DNA from: Bryoerythrophyllum caledonicum
Lineage: Eukaryota > Streptophyta > Bryopsida > Pottiales > Pottiaceae
Direction: 5' to 3'
Assembly: GCA_963971425.1 (NCBI GenBank)
Contig: OZ020518.1
Location: 1,007,001-1,071,000 of the forward strand
Length of the DNA: 64,000 nt
Both the position numbers and the translations under genes were made by a program. This document shows, in pieces, positions 12,637-25,752 of this stretch. Numbering within the stretch: the first letter of the stretch is position 1; each line of letters starts with the position of its first letter. The notes under the pieces were generated by a model that saw only the letters and a list, made by a program, of their open reading frames with translations, made no database searches and was not told where the DNA came from.

Positions 12637-12911
12637 GCCCAGGGCGAATTGAACCCTCGTTGGGGAGTTTCCCGAGGGGGCTTGAGGTGGTGGGGCCAAA
12701 CCTAGTCCCTATTTTGTTTTTGGATGGGCCCTAATTATAGCAAGGGAGGATTTACTAGGGTTAATGATGGCCGTAGGCTCCAAATTTGTCCCCAACAAAT
12801 CCAAAAAAGCCTTTGGACTTCCAAAATAAGAGGGCTAGAAAAATGACCCTAGGCAATTAAGACAGAGCCACCTTGGGTAACTCCCAACAAGGAGGTCAAT
12901 TTACCCTGAGC
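12637..12911. mobile_element. Mutator-type MITE, 10-bp TSD
   Basis: The termini are GCCCAGGGCGAATTGA on the left and TCAATTTACCCTGAGC on the right, about 40 bp of imperfect inverted repeat including the cctcgttgg.../...ccaacaagg arms. The flanks CTGAGAGCAT (12,627-12,636 and 12,912-12,921) are identical direct repeats. A 9-11-bp duplication with long inverted repeats fits the Mutator superfamily. Length is 275 bp with no coding. Relatives lie at 58,613 and 58,901. Confidence 0.8.
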
Positions 12912-13407
12912 CTGAGAGCATGATGCTTTCTCTCATAAAGGTTTCCAACTACGGCAACAACTCTACCAAGGAGCACCATTCTAGCACATCAAATGAATTC
13001 TATCAATCAAGTGTACATATATGTCGTTCCCTAGGAGGCAAGGGTAGTATTGGTGCGATACCTTGTCCCAGTTTTGAAGCGGTTTGAGATTTCAGTCAAC
13101 TAATTTCACTTGACGGATCTCGGGACAAAATTGGTTGCAGTCACAGTATGGGTTATATGTTCTAGTGCCAAGGAAATGCAGCAGGAAGGATTGATTATGG
13201 CTTGGGTATTAACATATTTACATTAGATACTTGTCATTTACTTTATATACCCAGGGTAGTATGCCTTGTAGTTTCATCCAAATAAACATGTAGAAATCAT
13301 GATTTTAGAATTGTATGTGTAGCACTTGTTTTCTATTTTTGGTACATAGTAGTATTTTATAATTCAATAATTTCTTTACTACAAGCTAGATTCTAATGAA
13401 AGGGCAC

Positions 13408-13502
13408 ATTTGAAGGAATCCTCTATATGTACCTTTTAGAAGAGTCCATATAGAGGTACATATAGAGGATTTAAAAGGTACATATAGAGGATTCCTTCAA
13501 AA
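13408..13502. repeat. Small foldback
   Basis: gaaggaatcctctatatgta near 13,413 is faced by tacatatagaggattccttc near 13,480-13,499; a second tatagaggtacatatagagg sits between. The arms are about 25 nt. Confidence 0.65.
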
Positions 13503-13552
13503 GGCACATTTGATTTAAAGGGCACATCCAAAGAACAAAGTGATTCCTCCAA

Positions 13553-13690
13553 AAGGCTTTGTTCCACAGGATATCTTTCTAGGTTTCACCTAAGTACTCC
13601 AACAGACGGGTGTGAGACCGTTTCTTTATTATTAAAGAGAAAAAATTTATCTAGGTGAAACCTAAAGAGATACCCTTTGGAACAAAACCT
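13553..13690. mobile_element. Small MITE-like foldback inserted in repeat B
   Basis: The left arm (tttgttccacaggatatctt then ctaggtttcacctaag) is matched by the right arm (ctaggtgaaacctaaagaga then taccctttggaacaaaa). The arms are about 40 nt with mismatches. This block is absent from the right-hand copy of repeat B at 32.27 kb, so it inserted after the two copies formed. Confidence 0.6.
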
Positions 13691-14104
13691 TTTAACATGC
13701 AATTAAGCAATTATGTACTTGGCCATTTAAAAGTGCACTTAGGAACCACGACGGCCATGGCGCACCAAAAATCCCACATTTGAATTTTTTTTGTCAACTT
13801 TGAAAAAAAATTAGAGTTCTTGGATCAATATTGTGTGCAATTAAAAATGTCAATTTGATAAGATGTTAAATTGCTTTTTCAATAAAGTTTTAGTGGAACG
13901 TCGTTGAACTTTGATAAATGTCTATTTAATATCATTGTATAAAATTTTGTGAATAGCTTATAAGAATAGTAATGTAGAAAAGATGCAATCATCCAAACAG
14001 AATTGCCAATTGATATGAAGAAATTCCACATGGTACATGATACATAAGAAGAAGACAAAAAAATGAAGGCATTTATACATGCACTTGGTGATGTAATTAA
14101 TCAA

Positions 14105-14175
14105 TAGTAAAAACTTATAGCATTTATTATTTACATAGTGTGCCTACACTATACATGATATTTAAAGTAGTACTA
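14105..14175. repeat. Relic of the CTACA MITE family
   Basis: The segment agtaaaaacttatagcattt followed by tagtgtgcctacactata matches the subterminal sequence of the MITEs at 36.2, 36.64, 54.9 and 58.1 kb. Only a fragment remains. Confidence 0.4.
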
Positions 14176-14189
14176 AAATTCCACTCTTT

Positions 14190-15440
14190 ATATGTATAGC
14201 GGGAGGAGAGTAGGAAAAGAGAGGAGGGGTACGAGAGAGGAAAGAGGCCCCGGGTTTAGGTTTGGTGGTGTAACTTTGAGGATGGCCGTGAGTTTAGGGT
14301 TTTGCGGGTTTAGGATTCTGCGGGTTTGGGGCAACGGCATCAAGTTCATGACTCCAGGGGTGTGCCTCGTCACTAGCCAGCCTCAAAATCGAGGATTGGT
14401 TGTGGCCAATCATCGCCATCGATCTCATTTGAGAAGATCATCGCCCTTCAATTTGAACACACAGGTATACGTGATATATCCAAAGGAAATGAGTGAACCC
14501 ATATCAAGGTAGGAGACCATTAAACAATTGATTCATCAACCCTAAGCACCATGCGGGCGCAGTTGGCTACTTGGCCTATCGGCCATGGGACATGACCTTG
14601 GCATCCAGATCAATGGCCCACAATAGGTGCAGGAGATCGACAGCCAGATCTTCTCCCACCGAGTCCTTGATTTTGAGGCTGGCTAGTCGCAAGGAGGGGT
14701 GTGCGCGCACATACCCGTGTGGAGGTGAGAGGGTACTGTGAAGGAGGGGGTGTGAGCAGCGGCGGATTAGGATTCTGCAGGGGTGGAGTAGCGGCGAGGT
14801 TTAGGACTCCATGGATATGTGTGCACACACTCGTACGGGAGAGGCGAAAGGGGAGTGTATGAGGGGAGGGGATGTAAGCGGAGAGATAGTATGAGCTGCG
14901 GTGTAGGCTTTGAGGTAGGGAGAGAGGGTTTGACTGGCGGCTGGGAGAGGGTGTAGGGTTTGAGCAGCGGCGGGGAGCTGTAAAGAGAGGAGAGGGGGCT
15001 GTGAGCTGTGTGGAGAGGAGGGGTTGTAAGCTGTATGGAGAGGAGAGGCTATGATCTGTGTAGAGAAGAGGAGATGTGAGCTGTGTGGAGAGGGATTGAG
15101 CGGCCGTGGAAAGAGTGTGTGAGCGAGGGGCAGAGTGTGTAAGTGGCGGAGAAACATGCGAAGGAGAGCTGCAACTCAACGCCGCCCAAAACCAAACGTC
15201 CAAGGGTGTGCGCGCACACACCCCGCATGCACATATCCGCCCTAGATTTAAATTAATAAAAAAATCTAATATAAAATTAAAGCTTGTGGGCGAAAGGCTA
15301 CATGAGCTCCCCACGGGCTCTACGGGCTTTGCGAGGCGAAGCCAAGAAGAGCTAGGAAATTTCAACCTAGTTCCCTTGGTCACCCATCCGAGTCCTATTC
15401 CTTCACCATCTTGCTTAACTTCAAGGTTGCTCAACTACCT
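14190..15440. repeat. Purine-skewed low-complexity block with minisatellite
   Basis: The plus strand is rich in gaggagaggg and gtgtgag. Between about 14,985 and 15,095 a ~30-bp unit (gagctgtgtggagaggag and variants) repeats at least three to four times. A 274-codon minus-strand frame across it is a serine/proline/leucine low-complexity string with no domain; the asymmetric base composition explains it. No gene is claimed. Confidence 0.6.
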
Positions 15441-15665
15441 CCAGCCGGTTTTTACTAGCCTTGGTGATGTTCAAGCCTTGGAAGTTAATATCTTTACACT
15501 TAATGCTTCGTTTCACAAATGATTTGTTGCACTCACATCAAGGTATGGTATTTCATTATATGACAGTACAAACACGTAAGAAAACAAATGAATCACCAAA
15601 GTATTGGAAGTGATACACGACTAATATTGTCTTATGTTTCAAGATGTATGTATAGATTTTAAGTA

Positions 15666-16253
15666 CAGTGGGGTACCAATCAAAATGTCGTTTTTGTATT
15701 CGCAGTGAGAAAAATTTCAGTACTGCCAACTTTGAAAGCCTCCTAAGAACTCAAAAATTTGTATTTTACCACGAAATTTTTACCAAAGAATTATCTTTAA
15801 GTTAATTACATGTATGCTAAATTTTGAGGCCAAAAGATTCACCAAAAAAAAAGTTATTCAGAATCTACCAACATTGGTAGCTGTGGAAATTTTTTCACTG
15901 CTGCCAACTTTGACAGCCTCCCAAAGATTGATTTTTTTTTTTTTGCCATGAAATTCTTGGATCAAAAACCTCTTTATGTTAATAACATATGATAAAAATT
16001 TCAAGGCCAAAAGATTAATACAAAAAAAGAAATCCACAATCTACCAACATGTGTAGTTGTGGGAAACAATGGGGGAAACCATTTCATTGCTACCAACTTT
16101 GACACCCTCCCAACGGTTGAGAAATTGTCTATTTACCATGAAATTTTTGGCTCAACATGATCTTTATGATAAAAAAATTCGTGCCAAATTTCAAGGTCAA
16201 AAAATTTATACAAAAAAAACATTTACAATCTACCAATGTGTGTAGTTGTGAGA
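15666..16253 (+). repeat. Left terminal inverted repeat (subrepeated)
   Basis: About 580 bp, complementary to 31,420-31,997 over nearly its whole length. It consists of three to four diverged ~190-bp direct subrepeats, each with the order: ccaactttgacagcctccc, accatgaaatttttgg, aatttcaaggccaaaagat, atctaccaacatgtgtag. The same subrepeats occur at 35.19-36.06 kb. Confidence 0.85.
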
Positions 16254-16756
16254 TACCTTTTATTAAAGACATTGAAATTGTTGAAGTATGTCAGACAATC
16301 ATGCTTCTAGATTGAAATTCTCCAGATGATGCAATCTCTAAGGTCTTTCTAAAAGAGGGAGATGGGTGAAGAGTAGCTCCGTATTTCCCGGTGAGGAGGG
16401 TTTAGAGTGTTAGACAAACTCTTGTCCCACAAGGCAATAAGAGGTGCTGGTCCTTACTTGCAAGCCCACTTGTGTGTGTCAATATTTGTTGAAAGGTGTG
16501 GTGAGTATAGACATGTGTTGGATTGGAGCTTTTTGGAATAGAACTAGATTGGATCTTGCAAGAAGGTTGTTGGAGTCTAGAGGTTATGATCTATGAGGTA
16601 GATCTGCAGTGGGCCCTGTGTTGGATTAGATCAGTAGCAACCAATCCACAACCTTCACCGTAAGATCCAGATCTAAGATCTAGATCTCAATAGGATAGGG
16701 ATACTCACACACTCAACACTTGAACCATCCAAACCGGGTCACATCCAACAAGAGAG
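16254..16756. other. Internal non-coding sequence of the Tc1 element
   Basis: No frame with content. It includes a small near-palindrome at 16,660-16,695 (agatccagatctaagatctagatct). Nothing more can be supported. Confidence 0.4.
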
Positions 16757-19700
16757 ATGTTGCACAAGATCAAGCCGCCCAACCAACAACAATCAGATAC
16801 TCTTTTCTTACCTTACACTTGCTTGCCAATTGCTTTCTATTTCATTACAAGTTACCCTCTTTCTAACAAACAGAGACACCACAAAGGCACAACAAGACAC
16901 GCACGAAGGATACACTCGAATTACAAGAACAACGCCAATCAACATACAAAGAGGTCCAAATCACGGCAGACAAACCAACAATCAAGACACCGACGACTCC
17001 ACATCAGAGGTATGATTCCTCTCACCATTACACTCATCATATGCTTAGCTCTAAAATATGTCCACATCATTAGATCCCCTGTCATTAGCATGCCACAAAT
17101 CACACCACAAAATATGCACACACATCTATCAAGACAGACATTGCAGGAAATACATAGTTTGCCCTATAGGAATGCCTTAGCCAGCAACGACCGGAAACCA
17201 CACAAAGACGACAGGGCAGAAAAAACCAAAGACAAGACCTCTCGTTTTCCTCACAAGCACAAGCGTACAAGGCATCAACAAACGAAGCAGAGAACAAACG
17301 CAGCAGAGACTCAAGACGGTGACAAAGACGCCAACACCGCAAGCCAGATCACCATTCGAGTAGGGCTTTGCAAACAGGTACCACATAGCACAAACAGGGA
17401 TTTCAAGAATTTGAACAAGGCAGCCGGCCTTGGCCTTACAAGCAACAGAAGATATCCTCGGCAAGGACAACAAAGTTTGGCACTCAAGAACAAAACCAGT
17501 ACCGAAGTGACGTTGCATACAGACTACTCTACAGAGGATGTCCAGCAGTGGTCGTCCCATAGGAACACTACTTACAGTTCACTCATAAAGGCGCCAACCA
17601 AAGGAAACAAAACTCATATTGTATGTGTACACACACAAGAATCCAACAGTAGCAGCACAAGCGTGGATGAGACAACCCGACCTCCCCATGCGCCGCAGGT
17701 AAGTCTTCATACTCTAGCTCCTTGGTCTTCCTTGTGCTTCCCTCCAATTCCAAAATTCTCTAACAACTGCAGAAGAAAAGCCGCCACAGTAGACACCAAC
17801 TCGCCCCACCTACAATATGAGCAAGATATCAACGGACCAAAAAACCCATACATCAAGACTAGGCGAAACCCTAACGACATTACTTCTAAAAAACACCAAG
17901 GGAAGGAAACAACATGCCTAGATCCAAAACACAGCCATCACAACCATCAAGATTTAATCGAACAGCTAGCACTCCCACGTAACCCGAGCCGCCAGCATCA
18001 AGAATGAAGGATGCATCCAACGTCAACAGATGTATTCATCACATGTCAAGAACAAGCAACAAGGTATATAACACTACACCTTTTCTTGCAGAAATCCTCT
18101 TTTCCTCATTCAGCGCACACTCCCTCTTCTACTGCATTTTGTCTCCTCTAGGAAAGAGCACACTTGTTGGAGAGAGACACCAACCATCTGTCAAATCGAG
18201 CGTGCACAAGGAAGGACTACAGGAAAGGACGGAAACATCATCTATTGAGCAGCCCGACTTGGGTGAACGCCTCAACCATCTGCAGCACAGCCGCGGAATC
18301 TACAGACAGTGGAGCACATCTTATCCCCTATTTTGTTGTCAATACAAAGTTTTGTTGTTTCTATGTGTTTCTATATCTAGCTCTTAGATCTGAGGTCAGC
18401 TATGACCACCGACCCCTCAGAAACTCACCATCTGTATTACAGCCGATGCATGTGAAGTATATGATTGAACACAACACTTATTGGCACACTAACTCACCCA
18501 AACTCGAATATCTACAGGGACAGATCAGAAAGGAAGACGAGAGGACAAACGCGCACAAGATCAATATCACAACAAAAGGCCAACAACTACAAGACAAGCA
18601 ACCCAAGAAGACGTACCTGCAAATGGAGATCAATCGACGTCGTCGTCGATACCCGATCGTACGCCGCCGGAGACGACGGGTTCAACGCCGACAATGCCCA
18701 GTACCACATCAAAAACGTCGACTAGCAAGCAGTCGACAGCGCCCACTACTACACCAACAACGTCAACTTACAAGCAACCGACAGCGCCCACTCTCACACT
18801 GTCCTAGGAGACGTACAGTCAAGAAGGCCCACCCTCGAAGACTGCCCCGAGCACAAATCGCAGACCCCAACAAACGGATACCCGAGATCCACCCTCACCG
18901 AAGTACGGCGTGCTGCCTCAGCGAGCCCCGCCAAGCAGGCAGACGTAAGAGACATCAAGCAAGCACACATAGGAGGCATCAAGCAGGCCGTCAAAGCGAA
19001 CACCGGGGTGACATTCAGGGAGGGAAGCAAGCAGACAGCAGGAAGGAGTACCGCCTAGCAGGTAGTCGGCGGAAGTACGCACAGCATGGTACTGGAGAGT
19101 CCAGGCGGAAGGAGACAGGGGAAGCGGGAACCCCTAGACACTCACAGCAGTTTGCTGAAGAAGGACGTGGGGAGAAGTGAAGAACCGCAGAAGGAGGAAG
19201 AAGCGCAACGGTCGCTTCAAAAACCCCAGCCGTCCCAGCTTGACCTAAAGCAGCACTTCTCCCTCAACCGTGTGGAAGCTGGTCCCATCACCAAAGGTAC
19301 CAAAGCATAAGTCGACCATCAGAGGTTTCCTCTCTCCTACTGAATCATTAGTTCAAACTTAGTCTTACAGGAAGGTGGCCCAAGCAAGTCAAGGACAACA
19401 ACACCCAAGTCACAACCAAACTACCAGGTCATATTACTCTCTCACCCCCATTACGATTCTATGTCATTTGGTGCCATTTGGTTTATTATGCAAACCCATG
19501 GACATCCAAACAATACTTAATATAAAAAAAACTTTCTTGGGAGGTAGCCAATATTCTGGCACCTCTCATGTGTGTAGTCTTGTAAGGTCTAGTAAATATC
19601 AAACTACTAACCCACAACCTCTAGCATATAAGAGTCAATTCTATCCTTTGCATGCTGTTAGAAGGGTTAATCTTCACTCCTTCTTGGCCACCTTAACATC

Positions 19701-19815
19701 AACAAGCCTACAAGGCATGTTGTGGGGAGATGTTAAGAACAAGATGATAAGGAGTAAAACTGAAGCATTACTCTACATTCAATTTAGTAACACTTTATGT
19801 TTTTATCTCTACAGA
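16757..19815 (+). other. Low-complexity leader region with intron-like borders upstream of ORF1
   Basis: Open frames of 416 and 338 codons run through here, but they are basic, Lys/Arg/Gln/His/Thr-rich strings with no domain, and the A/C-rich composition keeps them open. Several GT-AG segments look like short introns: GCCGCAG|gtaagt (17,700) to aactgcag (17,771), AACAAG|gtatat (18,062) to ctcctctag (18,149), CAAAG|gtacca (19,299) to cttacag (19,370), and CTACCAG|gtcata (19,426) to tctctacag (19,814), the last ending one base before the ORF1 ATG. It may be the 5' leader of the retrotransposon, a captured host leader, or unrelated. A TCGACAGCGCCCACT repeat sits at 18,733-18,793. Confidence 0.3.
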
Positions 19816-21401
19816 ATGTCCCAGCCACAAGCGACCACCACACCTTCCAAGAGGTTGTTTACGAAAGTAATTGGAGAAAATGCATGTCGTGAGGCTGGAA
19901 ACCATAACACCTTAGCTGTCACTAGTGTCATCCAGAAAAAGGGGAGGGCAACAAGTTTTCCCTCTACTAAATATTGGCTAGGCTTCCAAACCATGAATGC
20001 AATTGCTAAAAACAATGGGGGCCTAAAAATCCCTATTTCTACTATAGAAGAATTAGAAAAAAATGGACTTAACAAACAACAAGTGGCTAAGAGGTTGGAG
20101 GCAATGCCTTCATTCTCTTTTGTTCCCCAAGAAGAATGGTCTTCTAAAAGGAGTGATGGGAAAATTGGCAACCACTTCAATCTCACCCAACTTCCAAGTG
20201 AAGTTGAGGTAGATGAAAATGGTTTTGCCTTGGACTACCAAGTGTCAATACACTTTGAATTGGAAAGTCAGCTCTGGTCTAAACATGTTGTGATGGAAAT
20301 GGTGAAAACAAGGCTCAATGAGATGGAGATTCCCTTAGGAACAAGGATTGGAGAACCAATAGCCATTTTTTGCCATCACCAATCCGACAATTGGACTCGT
20401 GTGGTTAAATTGCACCTAAAAAACCCGGATATTGATGCCAAAGGGTTGTTGCAAGGGCGAAAACCTTTCATCCTTACCCTAAATGAGGGAATTCCACACC
20501 TAGGAAGAGTGTGCAAGTCATACGACTCCTTGGCTTTTTCACACCTACTATCAGTAAAAATTACCGGCCCAAATCTTGTAAACAAAGAACCGTATGATTT
20601 ACATGCGGAGATTGTCAAAGACAGCTTTGCAAGAGGTTATGATTTCGAAGTGACAGGAGTAGAAAAAAAGGCTATTCTGAATTTGCATGGGTCAAAACTC
20701 CCTCCCCGGAACAAGCGGCAAAAGTTAAAGACTACAAAGTCTCATTTTATAATGAGATCTTTGGAACTGTTTTTGCAACCCAGAAAATGGATGAGGATGA
20801 GATTGCAAAAAAGAATTGTCTAATTCTCATTGCCAAAAACCTTAACAAAACAAAAAATGAAAAAGAACTTGAGGAAGGCTTAACATCTTTATTAGGGGAA
20901 GAAAATGTGGTGGACACATTCTTCAAGCTTGAACATGGCCGCCATGTTGGTACATGCAATATTGAATGCCTAAATACTGCCGTATACAAAAAACATGTTA
21001 GATAGAGCAAGAAATTTCATGGGAACTATATCATGTTCACTCCGCACCCCAAAAGCTTGGATGGAAGTAACAAACCTAGCGCAGAAGAACTAACAAGACT
21101 AGGATTTACGGATGTGAACGCAGCTGTAGCCAATGCGGTGATAGCCATGGAAAATGGCCCAAACAAAGGCAACGGTGTCACATTAAGCCAACTTCGGAAA
21201 GAAATGAAAACCATGGAAGGGGAAATTGTAGAAGAAGCAAGACAATACGCGGATATGATACAAACAAACACGATAAAGTCTCTAAAAGGGGAAATGTCGA
21301 CTCTTAGATCCCAACTCATTGCAACAATCATGGCAGTGGAAACACAAGCATCGGAACGTGAGCAACGCGTTATTGAAAGCAAGATGGACACCTCAAACTA
21401 A
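19816..21401 (+). pseudogene. Retrotransposon ORF1 protein (RRM-like, coiled coil), broken
   Basis: The start ATG at 19,816 follows a strong acceptor-like tttttatctctacag. About 528 codons run to TAA at 21,399, with one frameshift at an A7 run (20,663-20,669) and one in-frame TAG (21,003-21,005); sequence on both sides joins smoothly. The N-terminal half has no known motif. Around 20,810-21,000 a segment starting NCLILIAKNLN and ending near ECLNTAVYKKHV has the beta-alpha-beta spacing of an RRM. The C-terminal ~75 residues (about 21,170-21,398) are charged heptad-like sequence, probably coiled coil. An RNA-binding ORF1 with coiled coil that chaperones the RNA is typical of LINEs. It shares the reading frame of the downstream poly-Asn/2A/ORF2 stretch. 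Confidence 0.65.
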
Positions 21402-21514
21402 TAGCGTCAAACAACACTACAATATTAAATAACAATATAGTATATATATACTATAATAATAACCATTATAATAATAAACATAGTATATTTATATACTAAC
21501 AAACAAATAAAAAG

Positions 21515-22470
<956 letters not shown>

Positions 22471-22529
22471 AGCAACAACAACACCCTACACCCCTTCCAC
22501 TAATAGCCAAAAACACTACTCATTGCAAA

Positions 22530-22577
22530 CTATTAATTATACTCTGCGGAGACATAGAAACTAACCCTGGACCAATG
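22530..22577 (+). other. 2A ribosome-skipping motif at the N-terminus of ORF2
   Basis: The codons at 22,530-22,574 read LLIILCGDIETNPGP, then ATG at 22,575. This matches the 2A consensus (D-V/I-E-x-N-P-G-P) exactly, with the usual hydrophobic stretch before it. During translation the Gly-Pro bond at such a motif is not formed, so upstream and downstream products are released separately. 2A motifs are known in picornaviruses and in several APE-type non-LTR retrotransposons (trypanosome L1Tc, sea-urchin elements). The frame continues upstream through the AAC tract, with no ATG until 22,575 and stops at 21,399, 21,402 and 21,438. Confidence 0.9.
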
Positions 22578-24273
22578 CCAAATATCTTCCACAACCATCC
22601 AAAAACATACAAAAGATTATCAAAAATATATTTTATACCGAATACTATAAAACTCCACCTCGAATATCAACACCTGGCATCTTCTTTTGCACCACTTCTA
22701 AAAAATAATCACATATTTCACCAAACTTATTCCACCCTCTATCCCAACATTTCCCACTACATACATCAAAAAAACAACAACCACCCATCCACACACATCT
22801 TATTTGCCATTATTACCACCCTCCACCCTTCAATAGACGAATGCAACAATATCACCAACCAACATTCTGCTAACACAAACCCAACATACTGGACAAATAT
22901 ATTACTAAACACCCTATCCTCTCTACATAATCCCCCTGAAAGACATATAGATACTCTCCACCCATACACCAAATTCCTAGAGGAAAACCAACACCTCTTC
23001 GAACACAAAACCACTCTACACATTCACCTATATAACTTTATTCATAGCCAAACCCCACCCCCTTCCCCTGATGAAGTACAACTAAAATTTCCCTACTTCC
23101 CGCATAATCTTATCCTGGAAACTCTTAGATGCTTTGATCCAATTCATGCTTACACGCACCCCACCCCAACACCCGCCTACATTTCCCCTCCACTCTGTAA
23201 CCACGACAATATAGACAATAGAAGCACATATATAACTACATGGAACGCTGCAACGTTAAACACTGCTTTACCATGCATCCATAATCTAACCGCTCACACC
23301 AACACACCATCCGCCATAATTGCCATTCAAGAAACTAAACTAACCGCTACTAAATCCACAAAATACATCCAAAAAACATTCCCCGATTATAAACTTATAT
23401 TTTATAACACTCATTCTCTCACACGATGCATCCAACAACGAAGGCCATATACACCGGCAAGAGGAGGCCTACTCATGCTCATACACCAATCATATGCCTT
23501 CCCCGGGAATATTACTAAAATACCCACCCTGGCTAATATATCACCATATCTTCAAATTACTGAAATTACTAACCGACCCCTTCAACCATGGCTCATTCTT
23601 CACCTATACATGCCCTCTCACATAGAAGACTCTAGGCTTATTCCGGAGATCCAAAATTCCATCACTTCACAAATAAATATACACACTAACCATACAATAA
23701 TACTTTGCGGAGACTTTAACCGAGATATCGCCCTTACCGGACGGCAAAATGGAGGGGTTTCTACCCCCCCAATGGACATAGACTATCAATGGCAAAATTA
23801 TACGGATAACCTAGGGTTATATCTAATCCCAACCAATACATAATACTCTCGTCAAGGTGGACATAATTACACACACTAGCCTAATTGATGGATTTTACAT
23901 TAAAACACCTAACCATACCCGTTATACATCTACCACAAATACCACAACCAACTTAAACTCGGACCACTTCCCAATCCAACTCAATATACCTCACAACACC
24001 CTTATAAGTAGACCTCCCACAATCATCAACTCAAATGATACTAAAATACTAAATCCTATCCCAAAAGAAAACCTTTATAACTTTAATACAATATTCTTTG
24101 AAAAAAATTCACTACAAATAGACTCCCTTACAGATATTCTTTCTAACCACCAACACCTCACACACATACAATGGCAAGAAGCTTACACGACTCTTGACAA
24201 ACTTATTAATGAAATTTCTACTATATTAGAAAAAACCTGTAAAGTGCCCCTGATCCCACAACTCACACCTTGA
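22575..24273 (+). pseudogene. ORF2 N-terminal part: APE-type (EEP) endonuclease
   Basis: The first frame gives 422 residues to 23,843. Residues 1-215 have no recognised domain. Then come the EEP motifs: TTWNAATLN (221-229), IAIQETKL (249-256) and ILCGDFNRD (376-384). The last motif, NSDHFPIQLN, is in the next frame at about 23,953-23,982, so a frameshift near 23,845 splits the domain. APE endonucleases of LINEs nick the target DNA to prime reverse transcription. All four signature motifs (Asn, Glu, Asp-x-Asn, Asp-His) are present, so damage to this domain is recent or limited. Confidence 0.88.
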
Positions 24274-24825
24274 ACCTCAAAACAAGGAGGATATCTCCCG
24301 AGAAAACTAGCCAAAAAGTGGAAACAACATCTTGTCACATACCACACTATTTGTAAAACAATTTACATTGCCAAAACTAACCAAAATTGGCAAACCCACC
24401 CCATACTCTCCAAGATACAAAATCTCTGTCATCCTCAAATCCCACAAGTACCACCACCCAACACCCCTCACGAAGACTGGCTAAAAGACATTGCAATCAT
24501 TGCAAAAACTGCCAACAAAGATGCTCGGAAAATTACTATAAAATATGCAAGAGAATGTATCAAAAAAGCCATTTCTAAATATTGTCAATTATACGAAACT
24601 AGCCCAAAAAAGATTAATAGAAAAGTCTTTTGAAAATAACACAAACCTGCCACTAGACTGTATTTTGGATCAAAACAATAACATTCTAACCAGCCCAGAT
24701 GACATCGCAAACAAAATACATTTTCAACAATCCATAAACAATAGACCATCCACCCCCCATGCCACCTCCAACCACAACATACACCAACATGCACGTGCGG
24801 AGTTAGGCAATACCCATGGCATGAT
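24274..24825 (+). pseudogene. ORF2 linker between endonuclease and RT, frame-broken
   Basis: Short frames in two registers (24,387-24,578 and 24,545-24,913) cover a basic, Lys/Asn-rich stretch typical of the spacer before the LINE reverse transcriptase. The frame changes at least once. No motif is recognised. Confidence 0.6.
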
Positions 24826-25752
24826 TTGGACGGATTTACCATTGATAAAAGAGGCGAACCGACAACACCTCTCCACACATATTATAACAGAGACACATAC
24901 AACATGTGCCTAAAAAAGTTGGGAACCAACAAAGCCCCCGGACCGGACCATATACCTAACTCAATTCTAAAAAACATGCCTCCAAGATTCCATGACCTTC
25001 TATCATTATTCTTCCTTCATTGTTACAAACAAAAATCCATTCCCGCATCTTGGAAAACAAGTCTAACAATCTTATTATACAAAAAAGGCAACCCATCCGT
25101 GCTACCTAACCACCGACCTATTGCCTTAGCTAACACCATTTACAAGTTATATATTAGCACACTAACATCAATATTATCGGCCTATGGGGAAAAACACCAA
25201 ATACTACACGAAAGCCAAGAAGGGTTTAGAGCCGAGAGAAGTACCACCCAACAACTTCAAACCCTCATAGCAGCTCTTGAGGATGCAAAATTCACTAATA
25301 ATGACATTTACATACTCTACATTGACTTCAAAAACGCATTTGGTTCCATTGACCACCCTCGATTGCTAGCCATTATGAGCGATCTTGGGTACCCGGAAGA
25401 TGCAGTCACACTAGTTGGTAATATATACTCCCAATCTACCACTACATACACTGGAGAATTCTTTGGTAATACACGCCCTATCCCCATCCAACGTGGTACC
25501 ATCCAAGGCGATACATTGAGCCCATACCTCTTTATTATCTTTCTAGAACCTCTATTGAGATGGCTTCAAAGAGGCAATAATGGCTACACATTTGGCACTT
25601 CAAAAATCACCGTAAACTCGGCCGCATATGCCGACGATCTAGCGGCCATCTCCGGTCGTCTTAAATCACTCCAAATTCAATCAGACAAAATAGACAAATT
25701 TTGTCTATGGACCGGGATGGAACTTGGGGTCCAGAAATGTGCCGTAACTTGA
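24826..25752 (+). pseudogene. ORF2 reverse transcriptase domain
   Basis: A 308-codon frame holds the LINE RT blocks in order: NKAPGPDHIPNSILKN (start), HRPIALANTIYKL, EGFRAERSTTQQLQTL, YILYIDFKNAFGSIDH (motif A Asp), IQRGTIQGDTLSPYLFIIF (motif B) and AAYADDLAAISG (motif C, YADD at 25,627-25,638). A TGA at 25,750 ends the frame, but similar sequence continues in the same frame (CPNKSKINL..., YIYLGINLVPS) to about 26,000, which is the RT thumb. The enzyme copies element RNA into DNA at the nick. Confidence 0.95.

Larger units (their letters stand above)
13225..13745 (-). repeat. Dispersed repeat B, left copy (inverted partner at 32,265)
   Basis: Reverse-complemented, this block matches 32,265-32,620 through landmarks such as gtgcactt...cataattgcttaatt, cctttcatt(a/g)gaat, tgtaccaaaaat(a/g)ga and gggtatataaagtaaatga. 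The copies lie outside the two ends of the 16.3-kb Tc1 element in mirror orientation. The left copy contains two further small foldbacks (13,400-13,500 and 13,553-13,690). Confidence 0.7.

Noticed and set aside
14610-15434. 274-codon minus-strand Ser/Pro/Leu-rich frame
   Set aside because: Produced by purine/pyrimidine strand skew and a minisatellite; no domain, no splice or start support.
16757-19180. 416- and 338-codon plus-strand frames as cargo genes
   Set aside because: Basic low-complexity content, no motifs, and intron-like borders cut across them; kept open by A/C-rich composition.
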